Assembly (NCBI RefSeq): GCF_022829365.1 | Contig: NZ_JAKSYJ010000119.1 | Location: 186,001 to 250,000, forward strand | Reading direction: 5' to 3' | DNA length: 64,000 bases | DNA from: Methylobacterium sp. J-077 | Lineage (GTDB): Bacteria > Pseudomonadota > Alphaproteobacteria > Rhizobiales > Beijerinckiaceae | Shown here: piece by piece, positions 63,996-64,000 of the stretch | How positions within the stretch are numbered: position 1 is the first letter of the stretch | Layout of the letters: each line of letters starts with the position of its first letter | Translations under genes and position numbers: made by a program | The notes under the pieces: model-generated | What the model saw: only the letters and a program-made list of their open reading frames with translations | What the model was told of the DNA's origin: nothing | The model's database searches: none

Positions 63996-64000
63996 AACCG

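Overview
The window is very GC-rich, gene-dense chromosomal DNA of an alphaproteobacterium, most likely a Methylobacterium/Methylorubrum-type member of the Rhizobiales. This is an inference from gene content: a class I PHA synthase end, a PhaJ-like hydratase and a phasin; homospermidine synthase; a PmtA-type phospholipid methyltransferase; an HpnL-like membrane protein; carotenoid desaturases; and a Caulobacter-like flagellar programme with FlbD and SciP. No rRNA, tRNA, CRISPR array, insertion sequence or prophage was seen.

Layout. 1-8.8 kb: the 3' end of phaC, a FadL-type porin, a fumarylacetoacetate hydrolase-family enzyme, bioB, a sensor kinase, a TVP38-like membrane protein coupled to a PmtA-type methyltransferase, and mnmA. 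9.3-17.4 kb: a flagellar cluster, fliK-flgD-sciP-fliF-fliG-fliH-fliN-flbD. 17.5-24.6 kb: a surface-structure region with a KpsE-like capsule export protein, a small ferredoxin-like protein, an HpnL-like protein, fliP and three Tad pilus genes. 24.7-38.4 kb: a small P-loop-like protein, a giant TPR protein, an IalB-like protein, homospermidine synthase, an outer-membrane protein, a CPA1 antiporter, a chemoreceptor, a phosphoesterase, a CDF-like transporter and PhaJ. 38.4-46.2 kb: a SpoU methylase, then a tightly coupled set of carotenoid-type desaturase, DUF2141 secreted protein and ABC exporter, followed by a glutamine amidotransferase and a second desaturase. 46.2-49.4 kb: a lipoyl-less E2 and a lipoyl-bearing E3 of a 2-oxoacid dehydrogenase, separated and flanked by palindromic repeats. 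49.5-64 kb: small secreted proteins, alaS, a lytic transglycosylase, a NepR-receiver hybrid, two transglutaminase-fold proteins, an L,D-transpeptidase, a Uma2 protein, a phasin and a degenerate PAS histidine kinase.

How it fits together. SciP (inhibitor of CtrA) and FlbD (sigma-54 activator) both lie here. I find four near-consensus CtrA boxes (TTAA-N7-TTAA with one mismatch each), upstream of fliF, kpsE, the first tad gene and the giant TPR gene. This suggests that cell-cycle control ties flagellum, capsule and pilus together. GC-rich palindromes of two families fill several gaps between genes.

The most interesting items are the NepR-receiver hybrid, the E2/E3 pair with relocated lipoyl domain and no adjacent E1, the desaturase-DUF2141-ABC exporter operon, the CtrA-box set, and a kinase whose phospho-acceptor His is replaced by Arg.
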